A DNA stretch of 64,000 nucleotides from Corynebacterium glyciniphilum AJ 3170 (GTDB lineage: Bacteria; Actinomycetota; Actinomycetes; Mycobacteriales; Mycobacteriaceae). The stretch covers positions 744,001-808,000 of the forward strand of contig NZ_CP006842.1 of NCBI RefSeq assembly GCF_000626675.1, given 5' to 3'. The notes under the pieces are model-generated. The model was given only the letters and a program-made list of their open reading frames with translations, made no database searches and was not told the DNA's origin. This document shows positions 26,424 through 36,500 of this stretch, one piece after another (within the stretch, counting starts at the first letter, position 1; each line of letters starts with the position of its first letter). A program made the translations under genes and the position numbers.

Positions 26424-26702
26424 ATGCCACGCAGCCTCAAGAAGGGCCCGTTCGTCGACGAACACCTCCTCGCGAAGGTGGACGTTCAGAACGACGCCGG
26501 CAGCAAGAAGGTCATCAAGACCTGGTCCCGCCGGTCAACCATCCTTCCCGATTTCATCGGTCACACTTTCGCCGTCCACGACGGTCGGAAGCACGTCCCG
26601 GTGTTCATCGACGACTCGATGGTCGGTCACAAGTTGGGCGAGTTCGCCCCGACCAAGACCTTCAAGGGTCACATCAAGGATGACAAGAAGGGTCGGCGAT
26701 AG
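26424..26702 (+). CDS. rpsS: 30S ribosomal protein S19
   Basis: S19, a head protein at the intersubunit bridge; 92 residues. ATG 26424 ([15 protein letters not shown]) follows AAAGGAGG with a normal spacer; an in-frame TTG six bases upstream is less likely. It contains [18 protein letters not shown] and ends DDKKGRR. Confidence 0.98.
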   Translation: MPRSLKKGPFVDEHLLAKVDVQNDAGSKKVIKTWSRRSTILPDFIGHTFAVHDGRKHVPVFIDDSMVGHKLGEFAPTKTFKGHIKDDKKGRR

Positions 26703-26704
26703 AC

Positions 26705-27070
26705 ATGTCTGACACCGCTGTCAACAACGCACGCGCAACCGCCAAGTTCGTCCGGGTCACCCCGATGAAGGCACGCCGCGTCATCGACACCATCCGCGGC
26801 AAGTCCGTGGAGGACGCCCTGGCACTGCTGCGCTTCGCGCCGCAGTCGGCTTCCGAGCCGATCGCCAAGGTTGTCGCCTCTGCTGCAGCTAACGCGGAGA
26901 ACAACTTCGGCCTGGACCCCCGCACACTCGTCGTCTCAGAGGCTTTCGCCGATGAGGGGCCGACGCTCAAGCGGTTCCAGCCGCGCGCCCAGGGTCGGGC
27001 CTTCCAGATCCGCAAGCGCACCAGCCACATCACCGTGGTTGTCGAGAGCCAGAAGGGAAGTGCTCAGTAG
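26705..27070 (+). CDS. rplV: 50S ribosomal protein L22
   Basis: L22, whose beta-hairpin lines the exit tunnel; 121 residues. It contains [39 protein letters not shown] and the hairpin tip region [15 protein letters not shown]. It starts two bases after rpsS and its stop shares one base with the rpsC start. Confidence 0.99.
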   Translation: MSDTAVNNARATAKFVRVTPMKARRVIDTIRGKSVEDALALLRFAPQSASEPIAKVVASAAANAENNFGLDPRTLVVSEAFADEGPTLKRFQPRAQGRAFQIRKRTSHITVVVESQKGSAQ

Positions 27071-27813
27071 TGGGCCAGAAGATCCAACCCCACGGCCTCC
27101 GGCTGGGTATCACTTCCGAGTGGCGCTCCCGCTGGTACGCCGACAAGCAGTACGCTGACTACCTCGCCGAGGACATCAAGATCCGCGAGTTCCTGTCGAA
27201 GGGCCTCGACCGCGCCGGCATCGCCGACGTCGTCATCGAGCGCACCCGCGACCGGGTCCGCGTGGACATCCACACTGCCCGTCCGGGCATCGTCATCGGT
27301 CGTCGTGGCTCCGAGGCCGACCGCATCCGCGGTCAGCTCGAGAAGCTGACCGGCAAGCAGGTGCAGCTGAACATCCTCGAGGTCAAGAACATCGATGCGA
27401 ACGCTCAGCTGGTGGCACAGTCCATCGCCGAGCAGCTGAGCAACCGCGTGGCGTTCCGTCGCGCGATGCGCAAGGCCATCCAGTCCGCGATGCGTCAGCC
27501 CGAGGTCAAGGGAATCAAGGTCGTGTGCTCCGGCCGTCTCGGCGGTGCCGAGATGGGTCGCACCGAGCGCTACCACGAGGGTCGCGTTCCGCTGCACACC
27601 CTGCGCGCCGAGATCGATTACGGCACCTACGAGGCCCACACCACCTTCGGACGCATCGGCGTCAAGGTGTGGATCTACAAGGGTGACGTCGTCGGTGGCC
27701 GCCGTGAGTCCCTGCAGAACGCACGCGACGAGCGTCCGCGCCGCAACAACCGTGAGCGTCCGCGCCGCGGTGGTGCACGCCGCCAGCGCGCAGAGCAGAA
27801 GCAGGAGGGTTAA
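27070..27813 (+). CDS. rpsC: 30S ribosomal protein S3
   Basis: S3, forming the mRNA entry tunnel; 247 residues. GTG 27070 overlaps the rplV stop. It begins [17 protein letters not shown] and has the KH-domain motif [16 protein letters not shown]. It ends in a basic Arg-rich tail, as in other actinobacteria. Confidence 0.99.
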   Translation: MGQKIQPHGLRLGITSEWRSRWYADKQYADYLAEDIKIREFLSKGLDRAGIADVVIERTRDRVRVDIHTARPGIVIGRRGSEADRIRGQLEKLTGKQVQLNILEVKNIDANAQLVAQSIAEQLSNRVAFRRAMRKAIQSAMRQPEVKGIKVVCSGRLGGAEMGRTERYHEGRVPLHTLRAEIDYGTYEAHTTFGRIGVKVWIYKGDVVGGRRESLQNARDERPRRNNRERPRRGGARRQRAEQKQEG

Positions 27814-27816
27814 CCC

Positions 27817-28233
27817 GTGCTTATCCCCAAGCGCACGAAGTACCGTCGCCAGCACCGCCCGCACCGCTCCGGTGTCTCCAAGGGCGGTAACCGGGTGACG
27901 TTCGGCGACTACGGCCTGCAGGCCCTGGAGCCGACCTACATCACCAACCGTCAGATCGAGTCCGCCCGTATCGCCATCAACCGCCACGTCAAGCGTGGTG
28001 GCAAGGTGTGGATCAACATCTTCCCGGACCGCCCCCTGACCCAGAAGCCGCTCGGCGTGCGTATGGGTTCCGGTAAGGGTCCCGTGGAGAAGTGGGTGGC
28101 AAACGTCAAGCCCGGCCGCATTCTCTTCGAGATGTCGTACCCGAACGAGGAGATCGCTCTCGAGGCGCTCCGTCGTGCCGGCAACAAGCTGCCCTGCAAG
28201 GTGCGCATCGTGAAGAAGGAGGATCAGTTCTGA
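27817..28233 (+). CDS. rplP: 50S ribosomal protein L16
   Basis: L16, contacting the A-site tRNA; 138 residues. GTG 27817 gives [18 protein letters not shown]; the conserved [19 protein letters not shown] stretch is present. The stop overlaps the rpmC start (TGATG). Confidence 0.99.
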   Translation: MLIPKRTKYRRQHRPHRSGVSKGGNRVTFGDYGLQALEPTYITNRQIESARIAINRHVKRGGKVWINIFPDRPLTQKPLGVRMGSGKGPVEKWVANVKPGRILFEMSYPNEEIALEALRRAGNKLPCKVRIVKKEDQF

Positions 28234-28466
28234 TGGCTACCGGAACCCCGGCTCACGAATTCCGCGAGCTCAACAACGAAGAACTGACCACCCGTCTCAC
28301 GGAGGCGAAGGAAGAGCTGTTCAACCTGCGCTTCCAGTCCGCCACCGGTCAGCTGTCCAACAACCGTCGACTGGGCACCGTGAAGCGCGACATCGCCCGG
28401 ATCTACACCGTCCTGCGCGAGCGCGAGCTCGGACTGTCCACCGTCCCCGGTGGTGACGACGCATAA
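28233..28466 (+). CDS. rpmC: 50S ribosomal protein L29
   Basis: L29, a small helical hairpin protein near the tunnel exit; 77 residues. It contains [21 protein letters not shown] and [13 protein letters not shown], the L29 signature, and a short acidic tail. Start ATG 28233 overlaps the rplP stop; its own stop overlaps the rpsQ start. Confidence 0.98.
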   Translation: MATGTPAHEFRELNNEELTTRLTEAKEELFNLRFQSATGQLSNNRRLGTVKRDIARIYTVLRERELGLSTVPGGDDA

Positions 28467-28747
28467 TGAGCGAGGCTACTGTGAGCAACGAGAACACCAA
28501 GGGCGCACGTAAGGTCCGCTCCGGATACGTGGTGTCCGACAAGATGAGCAAGACCATCGTGGTCGAGCTCGAGGACCGTAAGAGGCACGCCCTCTACGGC
28601 AAGATCATGCGTGCTAACTCCAAGGTCAAGGCGCATGACGAGAACGAGACCGCCGGAATCGGCGACCTCGTCCGTATCGAGGAGACCCGGCCGCTGTCCA
28701 AGGACAAGCACTTCCGGCTCGTCGAGATCATCGAGAAGGCCAAGTAG
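28466..28747 (+). CDS. rpsQ: 30S ribosomal protein S17
   Basis: S17, an early-assembly 16S rRNA binder; 93 residues. A short non-conserved N-terminus precedes [19 protein letters not shown]; the signature [24 protein letters not shown] is complete. Last gene of the S10 operon here; in most bacteria rplN follows directly, but here about 34.5 kb of accessory genes intervene. Confidence 0.99.
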   Translation: MSEATVSNENTKGARKVRSGYVVSDKMSKTIVVELEDRKRHALYGKIMRANSKVKAHDENETAGIGDLVRIEETRPLSKDKHFRLVEIIEKAK

Positions 28748-28782
28748 TCCCCGTCCGGGACACCTCGCCTTCCGACGCGACA

Positions 28783-28821
28783 CCCCCGCCACCCCGGGTC
28801 TTCCCGGGTGGCGGGGGCTTT
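28783..28821 (+). terminator. Intrinsic terminator of the S10 operon
   Basis: A very GC-rich hairpin: CCCCCGCCACCC (28783-28794) pairs with GGGTGGCGGGGG (28806-28817), with an inner CGGG/CCCG extension, followed by CTTTGT. It closes the S10 operon after rpsQ. Confidence 0.85.
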
Positions 28822-28862
28822 GTGCCTCCGGAGACAGCGAGCCCAACTGCCCGCCGTGACGT

Positions 28863-28903
28863 AGCAACCCCGTAGGTTGGCGCGACTGACCTCCGGGGTT
28901 GCT
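28863..28903 (-). terminator. Hairpin at the end of the siderophore NRPS operon
   Basis: AGCAACCCCG (28863-28872) pairs with CGGGGTTGCT (28894-28903), 12 bases beyond the stop of the convergent DHB-AMP ligase gene on the minus strand. The 21-base interior can extend the structure. It is probably the terminator of the minus-strand operon; the T-run is poor. Confidence 0.6.
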
Positions 28904-28914
28904 GTGTTGCGGCC

Positions 28915-30528
28915 TCAGACCGCCTGATCCTTCTTGCTGACCTTGCCCACGCCGGTAAACGGGAACTCCTCGACGATGTCGATGATGTCGGGCACAGCAA
29001 AGCTGGCAAGCCCCTGTTCCCTCACGTACTTCTTTAAGGCCGCCGGTTTCAGTGGGCTGGTGGCATTTTCCCGTGGGATGACCAGTGCACGCGTCTTTTC
29101 ACCGAGGATGTCGTCTGGGACGCCGACGACAGAGACATCGTGCACTGCCGGATGGGTGAGCAGGACATTCTCGACGGCTTCGGGTGCGATCTTTTCTCCG
29201 CCGCGGTTGATCTGGTCCTTCGCGCGTCCGACCACGGTGAGTGTCCCGTCCCGGAAGACCACGATGTCGCCGGTGCGGTAGAACCCGTCGCCGGTGAAGG
29301 AGCGCGCGTTGACCTCCGGGGCACGATGATACTGGCGGATGGTGTAGGGGCCGCGCGTGAGCAGATTCCCGGGCGTTCCTGCAGGGACCTCGTTGTCGTC
29401 ATCGTCGACGACGAGGATTTCGTCGTACGGGCTCATCGGACGGCCCTGGGTCGACACAATCTCCTCGATCCCGGCCTCCAACGGCGTGTAGTTGACCAGC
29501 CCTTCAGCCATGCCGAACACCTGCTGGAGGTTCCACCCGAGTTCCGGGCGGACCCGACGGGCCGCGGTCTCGGAGAGCTTGGCGCCGCCGACCCAGACGG
29601 TGCGCACGCTGTGCAGGTCGTGTACTGCTCTGTCCGGATAGTTGAGCAGGCTGATCAGGGCCGGCGGGACGAGCGCGAGGTGTGTGACCCGGTGCCGTTC
29701 GATGAGGGGGAGCACGTCGGTCGGCATCGGACTGTCAGCGAAGACGATAGTCGCACCGACCTGGACCGCACCAAGGATTCCTGGTGAGCTCATCGTGAAA
29801 TTGTGTGAGGCGGGCAGGGCCACCAGGAGTACGTCGTCCGCGCGGAGGTCGCAGACGTCGATGGAGGCCCTGACGGAGTACAGATAGTCGTCGTGGGTCC
29901 GGGGGATCTGCTTGGGGACCCCGGTGGTGCCTCCGGACAGTTGCAGGAACGCCAGGTCGTCCGCGGCTCCCGGCGTGGGGGTGGCGGGGAGGCAGTCCCG
30001 CGTCGGGGACCGTCGGGTGCCACGGGCCCAGGGGTCGTCGGCACGTTCATTCACGAGGATGGAGGTGGGCGTTCTGCCGTCCGGGAGCGGGCGGGCGAGG
30101 TCCGCCTGTACCCGTGTCAGGTGCCTGTTCGGGTTTGATGTCCCGATGTAGTGGGTGGCAGGGGCGTGCATCGCGAAATGGCGTACATCCGATGCCCCAT
30201 GGGCCGGCAACGCGAAGACCGGTACCGCACCGAGACGCCACAGGGCGAAGATGGTCTCGAGGTAGGCCACACTGTTCGGCAGTTGCACGATGACCTTGAC
30301 CCCGCGACGCACCCCGTTGTGCGCCAGGATGGTGGCCGCGCGGGCCACACCGGCGTCGAGTTCCGCCCATGTCAGTGACCGTATCCCGTCGATGGCGGCA
30401 AGGGCGTGGGGCCGGGCCGTGACCGTCCGTCGAAAGAGCTTCCAGTGGGTGTCGCCGTTCCATACTCCGAGCTGTCGGTAGTGCTCTGCGCTCTGACGGG
30501 AGAATCCGTTGGCGAGGACGTCGGTCAT
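28915..30528 (-). CDS. dhbE: 2,3-dihydroxybenzoate-AMP ligase
   Basis: Stand-alone aryl-acid adenylation enzyme that activates DHB and loads it on an aryl carrier protein; 537 residues, DhbE/EntE length. ATG 30528 overlaps the NRPS stop (ATGA). Core motifs are SGGTTGVPKQIPRTHDDY (A3), VFGMAEGLVNYT (A5), YRTGDIV (A7) and GRAKDQINRGGEKI (A8), with the catalytic lysine in GVGKVSKKD near the C-terminus. The pocket motif LPASHNFTMSSPG, with its His-Asn pair, corresponds to the DHB-specific region of DhbE (family knowledge). The carrier is probably the product of 37422-37700. Confidence 0.95.
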   Translation of the reverse strand: MTDVLANGFSRQSAEHYRQLGVWNGDTHWKLFRRTVTARPHALAAIDGIRSLTWAELDAGVARAATILAHNGVRRGVKVIVQLPNSVAYLETIFALWRLGAVPVFALPAHGASDVRHFAMHAPATHYIGTSNPNRHLTRVQADLARPLPDGRTPTSILVNERADDPWARGTRRSPTRDCLPATPTPGAADDLAFLQLSGGTTGVPKQIPRTHDDYLYSVRASIDVCDLRADDVLLVALPASHNFTMSSPGILGAVQVGATIVFADSPMPTDVLPLIERHRVTHLALVPPALISLLNYPDRAVHDLHSVRTVWVGGAKLSETAARRVRPELGWNLQQVFGMAEGLVNYTPLEAGIEEIVSTQGRPMSPYDEILVVDDDDNEVPAGTPGNLLTRGPYTIRQYHRAPEVNARSFTGDGFYRTGDIVVFRDGTLTVVGRAKDQINRGGEKIAPEAVENVLLTHPAVHDVSVVGVPDDILGEKTRALVIPRENATSPLKPAALKKYVREQGLASFAVPDIIDIVEEFPFTGVGKVSKKDQAV

Positions 30529-33500
30529 GACAGTGATTCCTTTGCGGTTGTCAGGGCTTTCGCGATGGCGGGGGCGATGCAGTCCCACCCGTTGTCGCTG
30601 GTCAGTCCTGCGTGGGTTGTGTCCAGGGACAGAGTGTCCGGGTCGCGGGGGAGCACACCGCGCCAGGCGGAAACCGGGTCCCAACGGCCCGCGGCAGCGG
30701 TGTTCCCGGACAGGCCGGTGAGTCGGTCATCCGCCCGGGTGGCGACGACGATCTGGGCCGTTCCAGCAAATCCGGACAGATCCACCGGTGTGGCCGAGCG
30801 CAGTAACGCGTCGCAGAACGCTAGATTCGCACTGAGCGTCGAGAAGTTGGACGCCCCGGTTTCTCCATCTGTCCCGGTGAGCGCCTCGAGTTGTTCGAGG
30901 CTGAGATCGGGTACCGCGGGCAGGTCGGTGGTCCCGTTGATGGCATCCGACGGTGCTGTGCCGGCGGGATAGGCGTCCAGCACGCCGAGGTAACTGACAT
31001 TCTCACCTCTGCGGATCAGTTCAGCCGTCATGGCCTGCGCCACGACACCACCGAAGGAGTACCCCAGAAGACGGTACGGCCCCACCGGGTGGATCTGCTG
31101 CACCGTATCGACGTACCGTGCGGCCAGGGTTTCCACATCTGCGCCGTCCGGGCGGGGATCGGGAAGCTGGAGACCGGTCACGGGGATGTCGAGATGCTTG
31201 AGTCGCGTGGCCAGGCCGTGGAACGGGAGGGCGAGACCTCCGGCGGGATGGATGCAGAAGAGGGGTTCTCCGCTGCCACTGGCCAGAGGAAGGATGTTCC
31301 GGTCGGGCGTGGTACCCCCGTTGTCGGCGGCGAGTCGTGCTGCCAGGGCGCCCGGTGAACCGGTCTCCACGATGTCCTGGATCGTGACTGCGTCGAGCCC
31401 GTACGTGCCGGTACGGCGGAGTTTCCCGAGCAGACGCATGGCGAGCAGGGAGTGCCCGCCGATGTCGAAGAAGTTGTCGTCGGTGTGTACGTGGTCGACA
31501 CCGAGGAGTTCCGCCATGACACCGGCGATCACGTCGGCGGCGCCGGTGGTACCGACTGCGGTCGTGGGTGCGGCCAGTGATGCGGGGGGTGTGGAGAGGG
31601 CCGGGGCGGACGCGCCGTCCGGGGTCCAGGGCGGTGTGGTGGCGGAAATCGTGTTGAGCACATCGCCGACGGACTGTCCGCCCGGTGCAGTGGTGTCGGC
31701 GAGGGTCTCGAGCACCGTGGTCAGGACCTGTGCTGTGCGTTCGACGAACGCCGGGTCGATCAGGTCGGGGCGGTGTGCCAGGACGATGCGTGGAATGTCC
31801 CCTGGAGGGACGACCACGGAGAGCGGGAAGTTCGTCATCCCGTCGGCATGGACCTCGCTGACCGCAATCCGTCCCGCGCCGTCGTCGGACGTGTCGGGAT
31901 CGTCGGTGGCGAGGGTGGGGAAGTTGTCGTAGACCACCAGAGTGTCGAAGAGGGTGCCCAGCCCGGAAAGCTGTTCGATGTGGACCAGCGGTGTGGAGGC
32001 GTGGACGGTCATGTCCGCCTGAGCGCGTCCGATTCCGGTGATGAGGCTCGTGAGGGAGTCTCCGCGTTCCAGTGGCACGCGGGACGGCAGGGTGTTGATG
32101 AACAATCCCACGGTGTGCTCGATGCCATCCACCTCGGTGGGCCGGCCGGACACGGTGGTGCCGAAGACCACGTCGTCGCGTCCGGTCACAGCGGCCAGTG
32201 TGAGTGTCCAGGCGGCCTGCAGCACGGTGTTCGGGGTGACCCCCTCCTGTCGTGCACGTTGCAGTAGGGATGTGGTGGCGTCCGAGGAGATCTCCTGCAC
32301 CGTCTCACCGACGGGGGCACTGTGGCGTGCCGGGGCAAGAGAACCGACGAGTGTGCCGCGTTCCAGCCCACTGAGACGTGAACGCCAGGCGTCGTCGGCG
32401 TCGCGTGGGTCCTGCCGGGCCAGCCAGTCCAGGTAGTCGGAGTACGGTGCGGCCGGGGGCAGAGGCTCTCCGTGGTAGAAGGCCAGCAGGTCGCGGAGCA
32501 TTACCGGGGTGGACCAGCCGTCGGTGAGCAGGTGGTGGTTGCCCAGCACCAAGCGCGCCGAGGCGTCATCTTCTCCGCTGTCGGGCAGGAGAACGAGGGC
32601 GGCGGTGACGAGTGGGCCGGCTTCGGGGTCGACGGGACGCAACGCTGTCTCGCGCAGCAGATCGTCGGCTGCCCTGACAGCCGCCGGGCGGGGGACCGGT
32701 CGCAGGTCAACAGTGCGCCACGGAAGGACGACATCGCGGGGGATCAGCTGTGCCGGGTCATCACCGGATGTCGTGTCAAAACGGGCACGCAGCAGGTCAT
32801 GTCGGGCGAGAACATCATGGAAGGCCTGGTGCAAGCGGTTCTCGTCGACGGCGCCGCACAGGTCCACACCCGCTGCGAGGACGTAGCCGTCGCCACCGCT
32901 GACGGAGTGGTAGAGCAGGGCTTCCTGCAGAGGGGAGACCGGAAGGACATCTGCCAGCGGTCCGTGGCGCTGCTCCCAGGCGTCGATGGTGTCCTGACTG
33001 ACACCGTCCAGGTGCAGGTCCGACGGGGAGGCGCCCCCGTCGGTAGTCAGAGACAGCACCGCGAGGGCGGTGAAGGCCTCGGTGATCTTCTCCAGCGTAT
33101 CCTCCGCCTTGTCGGAGTTGGTGGCGAGAACGGCATCGTCGTCGCCGACGGTGAGAAGAGGGGAGTGGGCGGTATACCCGTGCGGGACGATCCGGGTGTC
33201 ACCGCATGACACGGTCAGCGCAGGGGAGTGCGGTGTTCCGGTGTGGGCGACCACGCGGCGTCGGTGCTCCTTGGCGTGCAGAAGTGCCGAGCGTGGGGAC
33301 GCGTATACCGCATCCGGCAGGGCGGGGATGCGATGGATGGTGCTCAGTGCGCCGAGCACGGCGTTCCCGCCGTCGGGCAGGTGCTCTGTCTGCGTCCGTG
33401 TGAGAAGGTCGACGGGGCCTCCGGTCGCCAGCAGTGCGGCGGCGGTCGCGACATCATCTGCGGTCACCGAGTACAGCGCCGACAGACGGCTGACGAGATC

Positions 33501-36500
33501 AGATGCACCAGGCAGCGGCGATCTACGGCTAACCACCGGGGCGGAGGTGACGTCCCGGGGTGCGGGCGCATCTGCGCGCCAGGAACGGAGGGTGCTGTCA
33601 GTGCGGCCGCTTCCGTCCTGGTGGCTACGGTATCGGCCCCGCAGCACATCGGTGAGGTCGTTGAGCAGGAGCGCGGAGGACGAGGGGTCGAATATACCGG
33701 CGTCGACGGCGACGCGGACGGTGTGGTCGCCACCGGGGCCCGGTGAGATGGCGAACCGCCACACTGCACCCGACGCCGGGTCGAGGGAGTCGGCGAGTTC
33801 GTCGTCCGTGACGGTTGCCGGGGCGATGACCGATTCCGCGGATACGAGGGGGACGCGGGGGACGATGAACCTCGGAGCGTCGGTGACGGACTCGTCGAGG
33901 ACCGCCCGTAGTGCGGCGTGAGTGGTCATCATGGTCGCGGCAGCGGCGGCGGCAGTGGTGGTGGTGACGGGTGTTGGAGAGCCGGGCAGGGACATGCTCC
34001 CGACATAGCTGGGGCGGGGGCCTGACACGGTGCCGGTGGCGATGGCACCCGTGTCGTAGCGCAGTTCCTGGATGGCCACGGGGCCATCGGTTCCACCGGT
34101 GCTGCCTTCTGCGGTGTGACCCCCGGTGGCCGTGACTCTCGTCGCCGCGGCGGCGACATCGGAGAGGTCGACACCGGTGAGCAGGTCTTTCGCCTGGATG
34201 GCCCATCCTCGTCGCCGGAGCCGTCCGGCGACGGTGAGGGCGCCGATACTGTCGCCGCCGAGGGAGATGAAGTCGTGGTGCAGGTCGATGTCTCCCGTGC
34301 CGAGAAGGTCGGTGACGATGTCCGCTAACGCCTGTTCGGCAGCGGTCAGCGCGGGGTGCGTGGGGTGCCCGGCATCCGAACAACGGTCAGCAGTGGCGCG
34401 GTGTGCCGGGGACGCCGGGGAGGTCGGGGACATCGGTAACGTCAGGGACGCCAGGGCGGTACGGTCTACTTTTCCCCCGACGGTCAACGGCAGGCGGTCA
34501 TGCACCAGTAGTCGGGTGGGGACGAGGTGTCCGGGGACGACGGAAGCCAGGTCGGCCCGTAGTGATACCGCGGTCGCTGCGGAGCCGTCAGTCGTGACAT
34601 GGGCGATGAGTTTCAGCGCGCCGGGATCGCCGAAAGTCCCCACGGCGGCGCCGGTGACCGGCGGGAGGGACAGCAGCGCGGCCTCGACCTCGGCGGGTTC
34701 CACCCGGTGGCCCCGGATCTCCAGTTGCTGGTCGGCGCGTCCGAGGAAGTGGTGGGCACCGCGTCGTGAACCGTCGGTCGCCGGTACCCAGGTAACCAGG
34801 TCACCGGTGCGGTAGCGTCGACGGGAATCCGTGGAGTCGAAGGCTGCGGCGGTCTGCTCTGCGCGACCGTGGTAGCCCAGTGCAACCTGGGGGCCGGACA
34901 GGTAGAGTTCACCGACTTCGTTGTCGGGCACGACTTCGCCGTCAGTGTCGAGGATCTCCGCGGTCATGCCGGGTACGGGGACGCCGATGGTCACCGGGCC
35001 GTCGGTGATGCGGGTGGCAAGGGCGTCGACGGTGGTTTCGGTGGGACCGTAGACGTTCCAGGCGGCAAAGGACGATCCCGTCGACAGGTCGGCGAGTCGG
35101 TTCCACAGCGACTGCGGGACGGCTTCACCGCCGAGGATGACTGTTGATACGGCCGCATCATCCAGCGCGCCGGAGTCTATCAGTGCTCCGGCCAGGGACG
35201 GGGTGGCGTCCAGGACGTCGATTGTGTCGGCGATGAGTGCGGTCCGCATCGAGGCAGGATCGCCGACGGTGTCGGTCGAGTAAAGGTGCACGGTTGCACC
35301 GGTGAATATCCAGGAGAGTTGGTCGATCGCGGCGTCGAAGGAGAAGGACGCGGTGTGTGCGACGTGAAGGTCGGCGCCGCTGGCGCCACCGCGTGCGCGG
35401 GACCAGGCGTCCGGATATAGCGTGGAGTGGTGTCCGGCGAAAAGCGCCTCGACAGCGCTGCGGGGAACCTGGACCCCCTTCGGTGTGCCGGTCGTGCCCG
35501 AGGTGTAGAGCAGATACGCCAGGCCGGTGACCGTCGGTGATGCGTCACCGGGGTTTGTCGTGGCGGTGGGGTGTACCCCAGTTTCATCGAGGACGGCGAC
35601 AGCACCGGAGTCGGCGAGGATCTGGTCGCGCCGTGCCTGCGGGTGCTCGCGGTCAAGGACGACGACGGCGCGGTGGGCCCGCCAGGCCGCCAGGAGCGCT
35701 GCGGCGAGGTCCACCCCTTTGGGGAGGTCCAGGGCGATGACCTCGTCCCGGTGGGTGTATTCCGTCACCACGTCGGACAGCTCGCCGATGCGGGCGGACA
35801 GAGCCGGACTGTCGAACTCGGTACGGTCTGCCGCGGTACCGTCGTGGACGAGTCCTCCGGTCCCTGTGGCCAGCCCGTCAATGAGCTCGTCGAGACTCGG
35901 GCGGTGGTCCGGCAGAGATGACCCGGAGCGCTCCCGGGCCGCGGAGTCGACCGTCTCCGGCGTGCGCAGCCGGATGCTCCGCAGGGTGCCGTCGGCGGTG
36001 AGCAGCGCCCGGATGTCCTCGAGACGACGGCGGGCAGTCGCAGCACTCACGCTGCGCGGATCGGTCTCGAAGGCCAGGTCGACACCTCCGTCGGAGGCCG
36101 GGGTCACAACCAGGACGAGATCTTCCGGGGGGCCACCGGCGACATTGCGAAGCACGCCCGGGACCCCGTGGAAGTCGAGCGTGAAGTCGAAGGTCTTGAG
36201 ATTCACTCCGATGCCGTGCAGGGCGGCCGGTGTGCCCAGGTCACGGGCCAGCTCGCTGCCGGGGAAACGCTGGTGCATCCGGGCGGCGTCGAGCGACTCC
36301 CGGGCCACCGCGGCCAGGTCGGTGACGGTGGCGTCAGGATTCACCGGAAACCGCAGCGGAAGCATGTTGACCAGCATGGCCGGGGTACGGCGCAACGGGC
36401 CGGAGGTTCGGGCCATCATCGGCATTGCGATCAGTGCCTCGCACTGGCCGTCGGCCGTGCGTCCGGCGAAGCCGAGTTTGCGTAACCAGGTGGCGTAGGC

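Noticed and set aside
28863..28903. Considered as part of the rpsQ terminator
   Set aside because: The rpsQ transcript already ends in a stronger hairpin at 28783-28821; this one is placed 12 bases after the convergent DHB-AMP ligase stop and fits that gene better.
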